A program made the translations under genes and the position numbers. A stretch of DNA of 64,000 bases from Dactylosporangium fulvum (lineage in GTDB: Bacteria; Actinomycetota; Actinomycetes; Mycobacteriales; Micromonosporaceae): positions 7,898,501-7,962,500 of the forward strand of contig NZ_CP073720.1 in NCBI RefSeq assembly GCF_025137375.1. Direction: 5' to 3'. This document shows positions 36,234 to 44,528 of this stretch, piece by piece; the first letter of the stretch is position 1; the number at the start of each line of letters is the position of its first letter. The notes below the pieces were generated by a model. The model did no database searches, was not told where the DNA came from, and saw only the letters and a program-made list of their open reading frames with translations.

Positions 36234-37631
36234 CTACTTCCGCCCCCGGACGCCGTTCTTCTTCCGCGGCTTCACGCTGATGTGGATCGGCGTGCCGATG
36301 AACTCGAACTCCTCGCGCAGCTTGCGCTCGACGAACCGGACGTAGCCCGGGTCGAGCGGGCCGGTCGTGAAGAGCACGAACTTCGGCGGCGACACCCCGG
36401 CCTGGGTCGCGAACAGCACACGCGGGGCGCGGCCGCCGCGGACCGGGTGCGGGGTCGCCTGCACGAGCGCGGTGAGCCACTGGTTGAGCTGGCCGGTGGG
36501 GATGCGCCGCTCCCAGTTGTTCAGCGCGGTCCGCAGCGCCGGTGCGAGCTTGTCGACGGCCCGGCCGGTCAGTGCCGACACGTTGACCCGCAGCGCCCAC
36601 GGCACGCGCCGGAGTTCCCGCTCGATCTCTTTGCCGAGTTGGTACCGGCGGTCGTCGTCGACGAGGTCCCACTTGTTGAACGCGATGACAAGCGCCCGCC
36701 CCGACTCGATGACCATCGTGATGATCCGCTGGTCCTGCTCGGAGATGGGTTCGCTCGCGTCCAGCAGGACGATCGCCACCTCGGCGGCCTCGATCGCGGC
36801 GTTGGTGCGCAGCGAGGCATAGTACTCGGTGCCGCTGGCGTGCGAGACCCGCTTGCGCAGGCCGGCGGTGTCGACGAGGTGCCAGGTGTCGCCGCCGAAG
36901 TCGACGAGGCTGTCGACGGGGTCGACGGTGGTGCCGGCGACCGAGTCGACGACCGCCCGCTCCTCCTTGGCGAGTTTGTTGAGGAGGCTGGACTTGCCGA
37001 CGTTGGGCCGGCCGACGAGCGCGATGCGGCGCGGTCCGGCCTCGCGCGGCTCGGCCGGCACAGCCGGCGGCAGGTTCTCCAGGATCTTGTCGAGGAGGTC
37101 GCCGGAGCCGCGGCCGTGCAGTGCCGAGACGGGGAACGGCTCGCCGAGGCCGAGGCCCCACAGGCTCGCGATCTCGTTCTCGATGCGTGCGTTGTCGACC
37201 TTGTTGGCGACGAGGACGACCGGCCGGCCGCTGCGGCGCAGCATCCGGACCGCGGCCTCGTCGTCGGAGGTCGGCGGGATCGTGGCGTCGACCACAAAAA
37301 GGACGACGTCGGCGGTCTGCGCGGCGATCTCGGCCTGGGTGGCGATCGCCTTCGCACGTTCCTTGGCATCGGGCAGCCAGCCGCCGGTGTCGACGACGGT
37401 GAAGCGGCGGCCGGTCCACTCCGCGTCGTAGGCGACCCGGTCGCGGGTCACCCCGGCGACGTCCTCGACGACCGCCTGCCGGCGGCCGAGAATGCGGTTG
37501 ACCAGGGTCGACTTGCCCACGTTGGGCCGGCCGACGACAGCCACGATGGGCAGGAGCAGCTCGGCGCCGCCCGGTGAAACATCGACGCCGTCTTCGTCGA
37601 CGTTGATGTCGGCGGATGCCTCAGCACTCAC
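36234..37631 (-). CDS. der: ribosome biogenesis GTPase Der (EngA)
   Basis: 465 residues with the diagnostic tandem GTPase domains: GRPNVGKSTLVNRILGRR, VDTGGWLPD and ANKVDNAR for the first; GRPNVGKSSLLNKLAKEE, VDTAGLRKR and FNKWDLVDD for the second; and the KH-like C-terminal domain (PKFVLFTTGPLDPGYVRFVE, GTPIHISVKPRKK). Der acts in maturation of the 50S subunit and is essential in many bacteria. GTG 37631 is the start, 30 bases after cmk on the same strand, so the two form an operon as in other actinobacteria. Confidence 0.97.
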   Translation of the reverse strand: MSAEASADINVDEDGVDVSPGGAELLLPIVAVVGRPNVGKSTLVNRILGRRQAVVEDVAGVTRDRVAYDAEWTGRRFTVVDTGGWLPDAKERAKAIATQAEIAAQTADVVLFVVDATIPPTSDDEAAVRMLRRSGRPVVLVANKVDNARIENEIASLWGLGLGEPFPVSALHGRGSGDLLDKILENLPPAVPAEPREAGPRRIALVGRPNVGKSSLLNKLAKEERAVVDSVAGTTVDPVDSLVDFGGDTWHLVDTAGLRKRVSHASGTEYYASLRTNAAIEAAEVAIVLLDASEPISEQDQRIITMVIESGRALVIAFNKWDLVDDDRRYQLGKEIERELRRVPWALRVNVSALTGRAVDKLAPALRTALNNWERRIPTGQLNQWLTALVQATPHPVRGGRAPRVLFATQAGVSPPKFVLFTTGPLDPGYVRFVERKLREEFEFIGTPIHISVKPRKKNGVRGRK

Positions 37632-37661
37632 GGGAATTCCCTTTGTCCTTCGCCCGGTGGC

Positions 37662-38333
37662 CTATGCCGTCACCTTCTCCAGCATTCGCTGAAGGCGCTC
37701 GACGACCTCGTCGATGCCGAGGGTGGTGGTGTCGAGCACGACCGCGTCGTCGGCCTGGCGCAGGGGGTCGGCGGCGCGCGTCGAGTCAAGTCTGTCACGC
37801 CGGGCGAGATCGGCCGCTGTGGCCGCATGGCTGGTGGCGTTCTCGGAGCTGCGGCGGCGGGCCCGCTCGTCGGCGGACGCGGTGAGGTAGACCTTCAGGT
37901 CGGCGTCCGGCGCGACGACCGTGCCGATGTCGCGGCCCTCGACGACGATCCGCACCGACGCGGCGATGATCGCGCGCTGCTGGGCGACCAGGATGGTCCG
38001 CACCGCCGGCACCGCGGAGACGGCGGAGACGGCCTGGGTCACCTCGGGACCGCGGATCTCCCGGTCCACCGCGACGCCGTCGATGCTGATGTGCGGGTCG
38101 AGCGGATCGGTGCCGATGCCGAGCCGGACACCCTCCGCGACCGCGGTGATCTTGTCGGCGTCCTGCAGGTCGACCCCGTCACGCAGGACCGCGAACGTCA
38201 CCGCGCGATACATGGCGCCGGTGTCGAGGTAGCGGGCGTCGAGCGCCTGCGCGACCCGGCGGGAGATGGTGGATTTGCCGGAGCCGGAGGGTCCGTCCAC
38301 GGCAACCACCAGTTGCCGGCTCTCGTCGCGCAC
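37662..38333 (-). CDS. cmk: cytidylate kinase
   Basis: 223 residues: P-loop VAVDGPSGSGKSTISRRVAQ, substrate-site YLDTGAMYRAVTFAVLRDG and the conserved IVVEGRDIGTVVAPDADLKV. Phosphorylates CMP and dCMP to the diphosphates. GTG 38333 is chosen because GAGGAG precedes it by 7 bases. Directly upstream of der. The MarR gene before it on the same strand belongs to an inserted block; in many actinobacteria the gene before cmk would be tyrA or rluB. Confidence 0.95.
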   Translation of the reverse strand: MRDESRQLVVAVDGPSGSGKSTISRRVAQALDARYLDTGAMYRAVTFAVLRDGVDLQDADKITAVAEGVRLGIGTDPLDPHISIDGVAVDREIRGPEVTQAVSAVSAVPAVRTILVAQQRAIIAASVRIVVEGRDIGTVVAPDADLKVYLTASADERARRRSSENATSHAATAADLARRDRLDSTRAADPLRQADDAVVLDTTTLGIDEVVERLQRMLEKVTA

Positions 38334-38407
38334 GCCCGTTCTCCTCACCCCGATGAAAACCGCAGAAACTCCGGTTCGACAGTAACCGACCCGCCGGTGA
38401 CGCCTCG

Positions 38408-39043
38408 CTACGGGAGGCCTCCGTCGGGGCCGTCGCACGCCGGCTCACTCACGCACGGCTCGCCCGGGCACGGCTCGCCCATCGTGCGGTCGGCCTCGGG
38501 CAGCCGGGACAGCACGGCGCGGGACAGCTCGATGAGCACGTCGACCTGTTCCGAGGTCAGGGCGTCGAAGAACCAGTGCCGCACGTGGGCGACGTGCCGG
38601 GGCGCGGCCTCGCTGATCGCCTCCCAGCCGGCCTCGGTCAGCACCACGAACGCGCCGCGCGGGTCGTCCTCGCAGGGCTCCCGGGCGACCAGGCCCCGTT
38701 GCACCATCCGGGTGATCTGGTGGGTCAGCCGGGTCTTCTCCCACTCGGCGGCGTGCCGCAGCTGGAAGACCCGCAGCCGGCCGCCGGGCGCCTCGGAGAG
38801 GCTCACCAGGACGGCATATTCGGCGCCGGTGAGACCGGTCTCACGCAGCAGCTGCCGGGCGAGGCGTGTGCGGACCTCGCGGTCGAGTGCGATGTAGCCG
38901 CGCCAGGCCTGCTGTTCGCGGTCGTCGAGCCAGTTCGGCGTGGCCCTGACCGGGACCTGGATTCGGGTGTCGTCCGGGACTGCGGAGCCGGCGCCCGGTG
39001 CTGCCGGGATCTCGGCCACGGGCTCCGCCTTGGGGTGTGTCAC
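38408..39043 (-). CDS. MarR-family transcriptional regulator
   Basis: 211 residues. Winged-helix core: GLTGAEYAVLVSLSEAPGGR, LRVFQLRHAAEWEKTRLTHQ, ITRMVQRGLVAREPCEDDPR, GAFVVLTEAGWEAI. The first 45 residues and the Cys-containing tail (GEPCPGEPCVSEPACDG) are extensions; the three Cys near the end could respond to oxidation, which is a guess. It is divergent from the FMN reductase gene, with two similar palindromes between, so it probably represses both itself and that gene. Confidence 0.9.
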   Translation of the reverse strand: MTHPKAEPVAEIPAAPGAGSAVPDDTRIQVPVRATPNWLDDREQQAWRGYIALDREVRTRLARQLLRETGLTGAEYAVLVSLSEAPGGRLRVFQLRHAAEWEKTRLTHQITRMVQRGLVAREPCEDDPRGAFVVLTEAGWEAISEAAPRHVAHVRHWFFDALTSEQVDVLIELSRAVLSRLPEADRTMGEPCPGEPCVSEPACDGPDGGLP

Positions 39044-39060
39044 ACATCAAGTCTAGGGGA

Positions 39061-39078
39061 TGGGTGACACGTCACCCA
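39061..39078. promoter_or_regulatory. MarR operator site 1
   Basis: TGGGTGACACGTCACCCA has 8-base inverted arms around a two-base centre and lies 17 bases before the MarR start codon. The same GGTGACACGTCACC core recurs 30 bases further right. Position and symmetry fit autoregulation by the divergent MarR protein. Confidence 0.65.
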
Positions 39079-39096
39079 GGTTCTGGCTATCGTGTC

Positions 39097-39110
39097 GGTG
39101 ACACGTCACC
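39097..39110. promoter_or_regulatory. MarR operator site 2
   Basis: GGTGACACGTCACC repeats the core of site 1, in the divergent interval. A third partial copy (GGTGACGTCC, about 39116-39125) lies nearer the FMN reductase start at 39153. Binding here would block transcription of the reductase gene. Confidence 0.6.
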
Positions 39111-39152
39111 CTTGCGGTGACGTCCAGAACGGACAGGAAAAGGACGAGGGAC

Positions 39153-39713
39153 ATGACCAAGGTCGGAATCATCCTCGGCAGCACGCGGCCGGGTCGAAAC
39201 GGCGAAGCGGTCGCCAAGTGGGTGTACGACATCGCGAGCCGTCGCACGGACGCCGAGTTCGAGCTCGTCGACCTGCTCGAATACAACCTGCCGCACCTCG
39301 ACGAGGCGGTTCCCCCGTCGCTGGGCCAGTACGCGAACGAGCACACCAAGCAGTGGTCGGCGAAGATCGCCGAGTTTGACGCGTACATCTTCGTGACGCC
39401 GGAGTACAACCACTCGACCAGCGGCGCGCTGAAGAACGCGATCGACTACCTCTACGCCGAGTGGAACAACAAGGCCGCCGGCTTCGTCAGCTACGGCAGC
39501 GCGGGCGGCACCCGCGCCGTCGAGCACCTGCGCCTCATCATGGGCGAGCTGCAGGTCGCCGACGTGCGCGCCCAGGTCGCGCTGTCCCTGCTCACCGACT
39601 TCGAGAACTACTCGGTCTTCAAGCCGGCCCCGTTCCACGAGGCCACCCTCACCACGGTGCTGGATCAGACCATCGCGTGGGGGAAGGCGCTGGCGACGGT
39701 CCGCAAGGGCTGA
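39153..39713 (+). CDS. NADPH-dependent FMN reductase (NADPH:quinone/azoreductase type)
   Basis: 186 residues of the flavodoxin-like NADPH_FMN_red family: VGIILGSTRPGRNGEAVAKW binds FMN phosphate, and TPEYNHSTSGALKNAIDYLY and VSYGSAGGTRAVEHLRLI are the family's flavin-site loops. Reduces flavins, quinones or azo compounds in relatives. ATG 39153 with AGGACGAGGG upstream is the start; an in-frame ATG at 39117 would overlap the operator region. Divergent from and probably controlled by the MarR gene; ends before a strong hairpin. Confidence 0.9.
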   Translation: MTKVGIILGSTRPGRNGEAVAKWVYDIASRRTDAEFELVDLLEYNLPHLDEAVPPSLGQYANEHTKQWSAKIAEFDAYIFVTPEYNHSTSGALKNAIDYLYAEWNNKAAGFVSYGSAGGTRAVEHLRLIMGELQVADVRAQVALSLLTDFENYSVFKPAPFHEATLTTVLDQTIAWGKALATVRKG

Positions 39714-39735
39714 CCCGCGTCACGATACCGAGCTG

Positions 39736-39772
39736 GCCGGCCGGGGACTTTGAGGGAGGTTCCCCGGCCGGC
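39736..39772 (+). terminator. hairpin terminator
   Basis: GCCGGCCGGGGA at 39736-39747 pairs perfectly with TCCCCGGCCGGC at 39761-39772 around a 13-base loop, 22 bases after the FMN reductase stop. It lies 44 bases from the end of the convergent PLP-enzyme gene and can terminate both. Confidence 0.7.
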
Positions 39773-39816
39773 TGTCGGCACGTTCGTCCAGTTGATCATC
39801 CAGAAGGCGCCGCTCT

Positions 39817-40893
39817 CTAGGGCATGCGCCAGCGTCCGCCCGCGAGGAACTCGTCGATCGCCGCCGCGTACGGCGCCGGGTCCAGCCCCTTGGCCACCGC
39901 CCAGCCGTCGTCGTGGTAGGTGCCCAGATGCCGGTCGGCCGCATCGCACACGAGCGTGACGACCGACCCGATCCCGCCCTGGTCGCGCAGTTGTGCGGCC
40001 CGGAACAGCGCGCCGATCAGGTTGGCGCCGGTGGACCCGCCGACGGGCAGGCCCAGGTGCGCCCGTACGGCACGGGCACCGGCGACGCTGGCCGCGTCCG
40101 GGACGGGCATCACCACGTCGGCGAGGGACGGCACGAAGCCCGGCTCCATCCTGGGCCGGCCGATCCCCTCGATCCGCGACGGCATCCCGGTGGCGTAGTC
40201 GGCGGTACCGCTCGCCCAGCCCGGGAAGTACGCGGAGTGCTCCGGATCCACGACCGTCAGTAGGGTCGGCAGTCCGTGGTAGCGGATGTGCCGGCCGAGC
40301 GACGCCGACGTGGCGCCCGTGCCGGCACCGACGACCACCCAGTCCGGCGCCCGGCCGGCGGCCCGCTCGACCTGCGCGAAAAGCTCGCCGGCGAGGCTGT
40401 CGCCGCGCCAGTCCAGCGCGCGCTCGGCCGCGGTGAACTGATCGAGGTAGTGTCCGCCCGCCTCGGTGGCCAGACGGCGGGCGGCGGCGTAGATGGCCAG
40501 CGGCGGCGTGACGAACTCGCACCGCCCGCCCAGCGCCTCCACGGTGGCCGCGCGGCGCGGGTCGGGTGTGCCCGGCATCACCGCGATGTACGGCAGGCCG
40601 AGCAGCCGCGCGAAGTACGCCTGCGCGACGGCCGCGGTGCCACCGGTGGCCTCGACCACGGTGGTGCCCTCGGTGATCCGCCCCGAGGCGATCGCGTGCC
40701 GGAACATCGCCCGCGCCGCCCGGTGCTTGAGGCTGCCGGTGGGCTGGGCGGACTCGTCCTTGAGGAACAGCCGGACGGCACCGCCGGGCACCGGGAACGG
40801 CACCAGCCGGGTCTCGCCGGCCTGCTCCGCCTCCGCCGACAGCGCCTCGATCGCCGAAGCGGCCCATCGGGTCGGCGACTTTCCGGTGATCAT
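39817..40893 (-). CDS. PLP-dependent cysteine synthase-family protein
   Basis: 358 residues of fold-type II PLP enzymes: PLP-binding Lys56 in PTGSLKHRAARAM, EATGGTAAVAQAYFARLLG as the substrate loop, GAGTGATSASLGRHIRY as the phosphate-binding glycine loop, and GGSTGANLIGALFRA. The length and style fit the actinobacterial Cds1-like L-cysteine desulfhydrase/cysteine synthase homologues more than CysK. It ends 4 bases after the WYL gene stops on the same strand, so the WYL regulator and this enzyme are probably one operon. Confidence 0.88.
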   Translation of the reverse strand: MITGKSPTRWAASAIEALSAEAEQAGETRLVPFPVPGGAVRLFLKDESAQPTGSLKHRAARAMFRHAIASGRITEGTTVVEATGGTAAVAQAYFARLLGLPYIAVMPGTPDPRRAATVEALGGRCEFVTPPLAIYAAARRLATEAGGHYLDQFTAAERALDWRGDSLAGELFAQVERAAGRAPDWVVVGAGTGATSASLGRHIRYHGLPTLLTVVDPEHSAYFPGWASGTADYATGMPSRIEGIGRPRMEPGFVPSLADVVMPVPDAASVAGARAVRAHLGLPVGGSTGANLIGALFRAAQLRDQGGIGSVVTLVCDAADRHLGTYHDDGWAVAKGLDPAPYAAAIDEFLAGGRWRMP

Positions 40894-40897
40894 GTGC

Positions 40898-41896
40898 TTA
40901 TCGAATCAGATCGGTCGCATCACGCACAGCCGCCGCTCGCGCGAAGCGGCCGGCCAGCATCTCCGCCGCGGAGCGCAGCTCCGCCGGGCCGACGATCTCC
41001 AGGTCGACGTCGAACATCCCGAACCACGCCGCCAGGCCGGTCCACGACCAGCTGCCCATCGTCACCCGGCAGCGCTCCGGCGTCACGACCTCCACGATCG
41101 CCTGGCCGCGGACCCACTCCTCGACGGCCGCGGCGGGCGCCTGCAGGATCACGCTCCCCCGGCACGGGAACGGATCCTGGCCCTCGAACCGCTCGGCGAT
41201 GAACGCCGCCACGTCCGGTGCCGGCAGCTGCCGGGGCGTGAACCGCGGGCCGTTCGGCGACCGCGGCGCCATCCGGTCCACGCGGTACGTGCGCCAGTCA
41301 CCGCGGTCGAGGTCCCAGCCGATGAGGTACCACCGGCCACCCCATGTCACCAGATGGTGCGGTTCCGTGCGGCGGGGCGGCCGGACCTGCTCCCCCTCCA
41401 GGAACTCCCGCCGCCCGGTGTAGTCGAACCGGAGCACCTCCCGCGCCCGCACCGCCGTCCCGATGGCCAGCAGCGCCTCCGTGTCGACGTTCGCCTCGCG
41501 CTGGTTGCCCTTCGCGACCCGCGTCACCCGGAGCGCGTCGACGCGGTGCCGCAGCCGGGCGGGCATCACCTGCCGGACGGTCGCCAGCGCGCGCAGCGCG
41601 GCCTCCTCCACGCCCTGGACCGTCATCGTCGCCGTCTGCAGCGCCACCGCGACGGCCACCGCCTGGTCGTCGTCGAACAGCAGCGGCGGCAGTTCCGAGC
41701 CGGCGTCGAGGCGGTAACCGCCGTCCGGGCCGCGGGTGGCCTGCACCGGATAGCCGAGCTCACGCAGCCGGTCGACGTCACGGCGGACCGTGCGCGGGCT
41801 GACCTCCAGGCGGTCGGCGAGCGTCCGCCCGGGCCAGTCGCGGCGGGCCTGCAGCAGGGACAGCAGGGCGAGCAGGCGGGCCGAGGTCTCCAACAT
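40898..41896 (-). CDS. WYL-domain transcriptional regulator (YafY type)
   Basis: 332 residues: N-terminal helix-turn-helix (LALLSLLQARRDWPGRTLAD, SPRTVRRDVDRLRELGYPVQ), then the WYL domain with HHLVTWGGRWYLIGWDLDRG (the W-Y-L core) and RTYRVDRM, and a WCX-like end. WYL domains bind ligands such as nucleotides or ssDNA; the specific ligand is unknown. Divergent from the ABC transporter gene, 90 bases away, and directly upstream of the PLP-enzyme gene, so it may control one or both. Confidence 0.9.
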   Translation of the reverse strand: MLETSARLLALLSLLQARRDWPGRTLADRLEVSPRTVRRDVDRLRELGYPVQATRGPDGGYRLDAGSELPPLLFDDDQAVAVAVALQTATMTVQGVEEAALRALATVRQVMPARLRHRVDALRVTRVAKGNQREANVDTEALLAIGTAVRAREVLRFDYTGRREFLEGEQVRPPRRTEPHHLVTWGGRWYLIGWDLDRGDWRTYRVDRMAPRSPNGPRFTPRQLPAPDVAAFIAERFEGQDPFPCRGSVILQAPAAAVEEWVRGQAIVEVVTPERCRVTMGSWSWTGLAAWFGMFDVDLEIVGPAELRSAAEMLAGRFARAAAVRDATDLIR

Positions 41897-41986
41897 GGCA
41901 CCCAGTATCACCGGCGATGAGGACAGAGGCTGTCCGCATCCCCGGGAAAGCTCCTCGGTGCAGGCCGATCCGAGAGGAGCCGAACA

Positions 41987-42922
41987 GTGATCAGCACCCG
42001 AGCGCTGACCAAGGACTTCGTGGTCAACCGGAAGACCACCGTCCATGCCGTACGAGGGATCAGCCTCGATATCGGGCCCGGCGAGCTGGTGGCCGTCCTC
42101 GGCCCCAACGGCGCGGGCAAGACCACGACCATGCGGATGCTCACCACCCTCATCACGCCGACGTCGGGCACGGCGACCGTCGCCGGCCATGACGTCGTCA
42201 GCGAGGCCGCGCAGGTGCGCCGGCACATCGGGTACGTCGGGCAGGGCAACGGCGCCGCCCACACCCAGCTGGTCGGCGACGAACTGTGCGTACAGGGCCG
42301 GATCTACGGCCTGGACCGCAAGACGGCTCGGCAGCGGTCCGACGAACTGCTGGCGGCACTGGACCTGGCCGACCTCGGCAACCGGAAGGTCACCGACCTG
42401 TCCGGAGGCCAGCGCCGGCGGCTCGACGTCGCGATCGGACTCGTGCACGCACCGTCACTGCTGTTCCTCGACGAGCCGTCGACCGGCCTGGACCCGCAGA
42501 ACCGGGCCAACCTGTGGGCGCACATCCTGCGGATGCGGGCCGAGTCCGACATGACCGTCGTGCTGACGACGCACTACCTGGACGAGGCCGACACCATGGC
42601 CGAGCGGGTCGTCATCGTCGACCACGGCGAGGTGATCGCCGACGACACCCCCACGGCCCTCAAGGCCAAGCTGGCCGGCGACCGGATCGTCGCCTCCGGT
42701 GCCGGCCGGGCGCTGGCCCCGATCGCCGCCGCGCTGCCGGGCGCGCGCGACCTGGCGGTGACCGACGGCGGCATCGAGGTCCGCGTCAACGACGGACCGT
42801 CCGCCCTGCCCGAGCTCGTCCACGCCGCCGGCGGGCTGCTGCGGACCGCCGAGGTCCACCGGCCGACGCTCGACGACGTCTTTCTCGCCCTGACCGGACG
42901 CAACCTGCGGGAGAATTCATGA
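41987..42922 (+). CDS. ABC transporter ATP-binding protein (DrrA type)
   Basis: 311 residues, with an ATPase domain (Walker A VLGPNGAGKTTTMRM, signature DLSGGQRRRLDVAIG, Walker B LLFLDEPSTGLDPQ, H-loop VVLTTHYLDEADTMAE) and the C-terminal extension characteristic of DrrA/daunorubicin-resistance subunits (DGPSALPELVHAAGGLLRTA). GTG 41987 with GAGAGGAG upstream. Overlaps the permease by ATGA. Function: drug or lipid export with the next gene; the actual substrate is unknown. Confidence 0.94.
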   Translation: MISTRALTKDFVVNRKTTVHAVRGISLDIGPGELVAVLGPNGAGKTTTMRMLTTLITPTSGTATVAGHDVVSEAAQVRRHIGYVGQGNGAAHTQLVGDELCVQGRIYGLDRKTARQRSDELLAALDLADLGNRKVTDLSGGQRRRLDVAIGLVHAPSLLFLDEPSTGLDPQNRANLWAHILRMRAESDMTVVLTTHYLDEADTMAERVVIVDHGEVIADDTPTALKAKLAGDRIVASGAGRALAPIAAALPGARDLAVTDGGIEVRVNDGPSALPELVHAAGGLLRTAEVHRPTLDDVFLALTGRNLRENS

Positions 42923-43695
42923 CCACGCTCGCCACCTCCTTCCGGGACGTCGGCATCGTCGCCGGCCGGGAACTGCGGCCGCTGATCCGCTCGCCGTTCT
43001 CGCTGATCTTCGGCATGATCCAGCCGCTGGTGTTCCTCGCGCTCTTCGGCCCGCTGCTCGCCGGCTCGCTGCGCGGCCAGGCGGGCGGGCTCGGCTCGGA
43101 CGTCTGGCAGTGGTTCGTCCCGGCGATCCTCGTCATGACGACGCTCTTCGGCACCTCGACGGTGGGTGCCAACCTGCTCGGCGAGTTCCTCACCGGGTCG
43201 CACGAGCGGATGCTCGTGACCCCGCTCAGCCGGCAGTCGCTGCTCGTCGGGCGGGCGCTGAAGGAGATGGTGCCGCTCGCCGGCCAGGCGCTCGTCATCG
43301 TCCTGGTGATGCTGCCGTTCGGGTTCGACCTGCACCCGGCGGGCGCGCTCCTCGGCCTGGTGCTGCTGACCCTGTTCGGTGTCGGGCTCGGTTCGCTGAG
43401 CTACGCCCTCGCGGTCGCGGTGCGGCGGACCGACTGGATGTTCTGGGTCGTCCACCAGACGCTGCTGTTCCCGCTCATGATCCTGTCCGGCATGCTGCTG
43501 CCGCTGGAGACCGGCCCCGGGTGGATGCGGGCGGTGGCGCACTTCAACCCGCTCGCGCACATGGTGACGGCCGAGCGCCTGCTGTTCGCCGGCCGGATCG
43601 CCGAACCGGCGGTGGCCTGGGGCTTCGTGGCCGCGGCGGCGACGGCGCTGGTCGGGCTGTGGGTCGGCATCCGGGCGATGCACCGGTCCACCTGA
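42919..43695 (+). CDS. ABC-2 type transporter permease (DrrB type)
   Basis: 258 residues with six membrane helices. RDVGIVAGRELRPLIRSPFS at the beginning and GTSTVGANLLGEFLTGSHER followed by MLVTPLSRQSLLVGRALKEM are the pattern of DrrB/NodJ-type permeases. Coupled (ATGA) to the ATPase before it. Ends at a strong terminator shared with the convergent rluB. Confidence 0.92.
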   Translation: MTTLATSFRDVGIVAGRELRPLIRSPFSLIFGMIQPLVFLALFGPLLAGSLRGQAGGLGSDVWQWFVPAILVMTTLFGTSTVGANLLGEFLTGSHERMLVTPLSRQSLLVGRALKEMVPLAGQALVIVLVMLPFGFDLHPAGALLGLVLLTLFGVGLGSLSYALAVAVRRTDWMFWVVHQTLLFPLMILSGMLLPLETGPGWMRAVAHFNPLAHMVTAERLLFAGRIAEPAVAWGFVAAAATALVGLWVGIRAMHRST

Positions 43696-43699
43696 CGAT

Positions 43700-43730
43700 C
43701 GCGGGCGCCCCGGTCAGCGGGGCGCCCGCG
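43700..43730. terminator. bidirectional hairpin terminator
   Basis: CGCGGGCGCCCC at 43700-43711 pairs perfectly with GGGGCGCCCGCG at 43719-43730 around a 7-base loop. It lies between the stop of the ABC permease (43695) and the stop of rluB (43737), which converge, so it can terminate both. Confidence 0.75.
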
Positions 43731-43736
43731 ACCACG

Positions 43737-44528
43737 TCACTCGCCGACGGCCTTGAACAAGGCTCCGATCTCGGCCTGCGACAGGTGCCGCGTGCGGCCC
43801 GGTCGCAGGTCGCCGAGCCGGATCGGGCCGATCTGGGTGCGGATCAGCCGCTGCACCGGGAAGCCGACCGCGTCGAACATGCGCCGCACGATGTGGTTGC
43901 GGCCCTCGTGGAGGACAACCTCGACGAGCGCCACCTTGCCGTATGCGTCCACGACCCGGAACGCGTCGACCTTGACCGGGCCGTCCTCCAGGTCGACGCC
44001 GGCCTTCAACTGCCGCCCCATCGCACGCGGCACCGGGCCCTGGATCTCCGCCTGGTAGGTCTTCGCCACCTCATACGACGGGTGCATCAGCTTGTGCGCG
44101 AGCCCCCCGTCGTTGGTGAGCAGCAGCAGTCCCTCGCTGTCGGCGTCGAGCCGGCCGACGTGGAACACCCGGGTCGTGATGTTCGGCAGGAAGTCGGCGA
44201 TCGCGTCGCGGCCCTTCTCGTCGTCCATCGTCGACACGACCCCGCGCGGCTTGTTCAGCGCGAGATACACCATCCGCGTGTCGGTGATGAGCCGCTGCCC
44301 GTCGACGTGGATCGCGTCGTGGATCGCGTCGGCCTTGTCGCCGAGCGTGGCCTCCTTGCCGTTGACGGTGACGCGCCCCTCGTCGATCAGGCGCTCGCAG
44401 GTGCGCCGTGACCCCAGTCCGGCGGCGGCGAGGATCTTCTGTAGCCGCTCGTCGTTACGCGGCGGCTGCGCGTCCGGTGGGGCGTCGAAGGCGGACGCGG
44501 TGAACTCTTCAGCATCAGCGCTGGGCAT
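43737..44528 (-). CDS. rluB: 23S rRNA pseudouridine synthase (RluB/RsuA family)
   Basis: 263 residues: S4 RNA-binding domain (ERLQKILAAAGLGSRRTCER, LIDEGRVTVNG) and RsuA-type catalytic domain with the active Asp in VFHVGRLDADSEGLLLLTND and the later HEGRNHIVRRMFDAVGFPV. Modifies uridine of helix 89-type sites of 23S rRNA in relatives. ATG 44528 overlaps the end of scpB by 14 bases; a longer start at 44540 is in frame. Part of the conserved parA-scpA-scpB-rluB string. Confidence 0.92.
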   Translation of the reverse strand: MPSADAEEFTASAFDAPPDAQPPRNDERLQKILAAAGLGSRRTCERLIDEGRVTVNGKEATLGDKADAIHDAIHVDGQRLITDTRMVYLALNKPRGVVSTMDDEKGRDAIADFLPNITTRVFHVGRLDADSEGLLLLTNDGGLAHKLMHPSYEVAKTYQAEIQGPVPRAMGRQLKAGVDLEDGPVKVDAFRVVDAYGKVALVEVVLHEGRNHIVRRMFDAVGFPVQRLIRTQIGPIRLGDLRPGRTRHLSQAEIGALFKAVGE

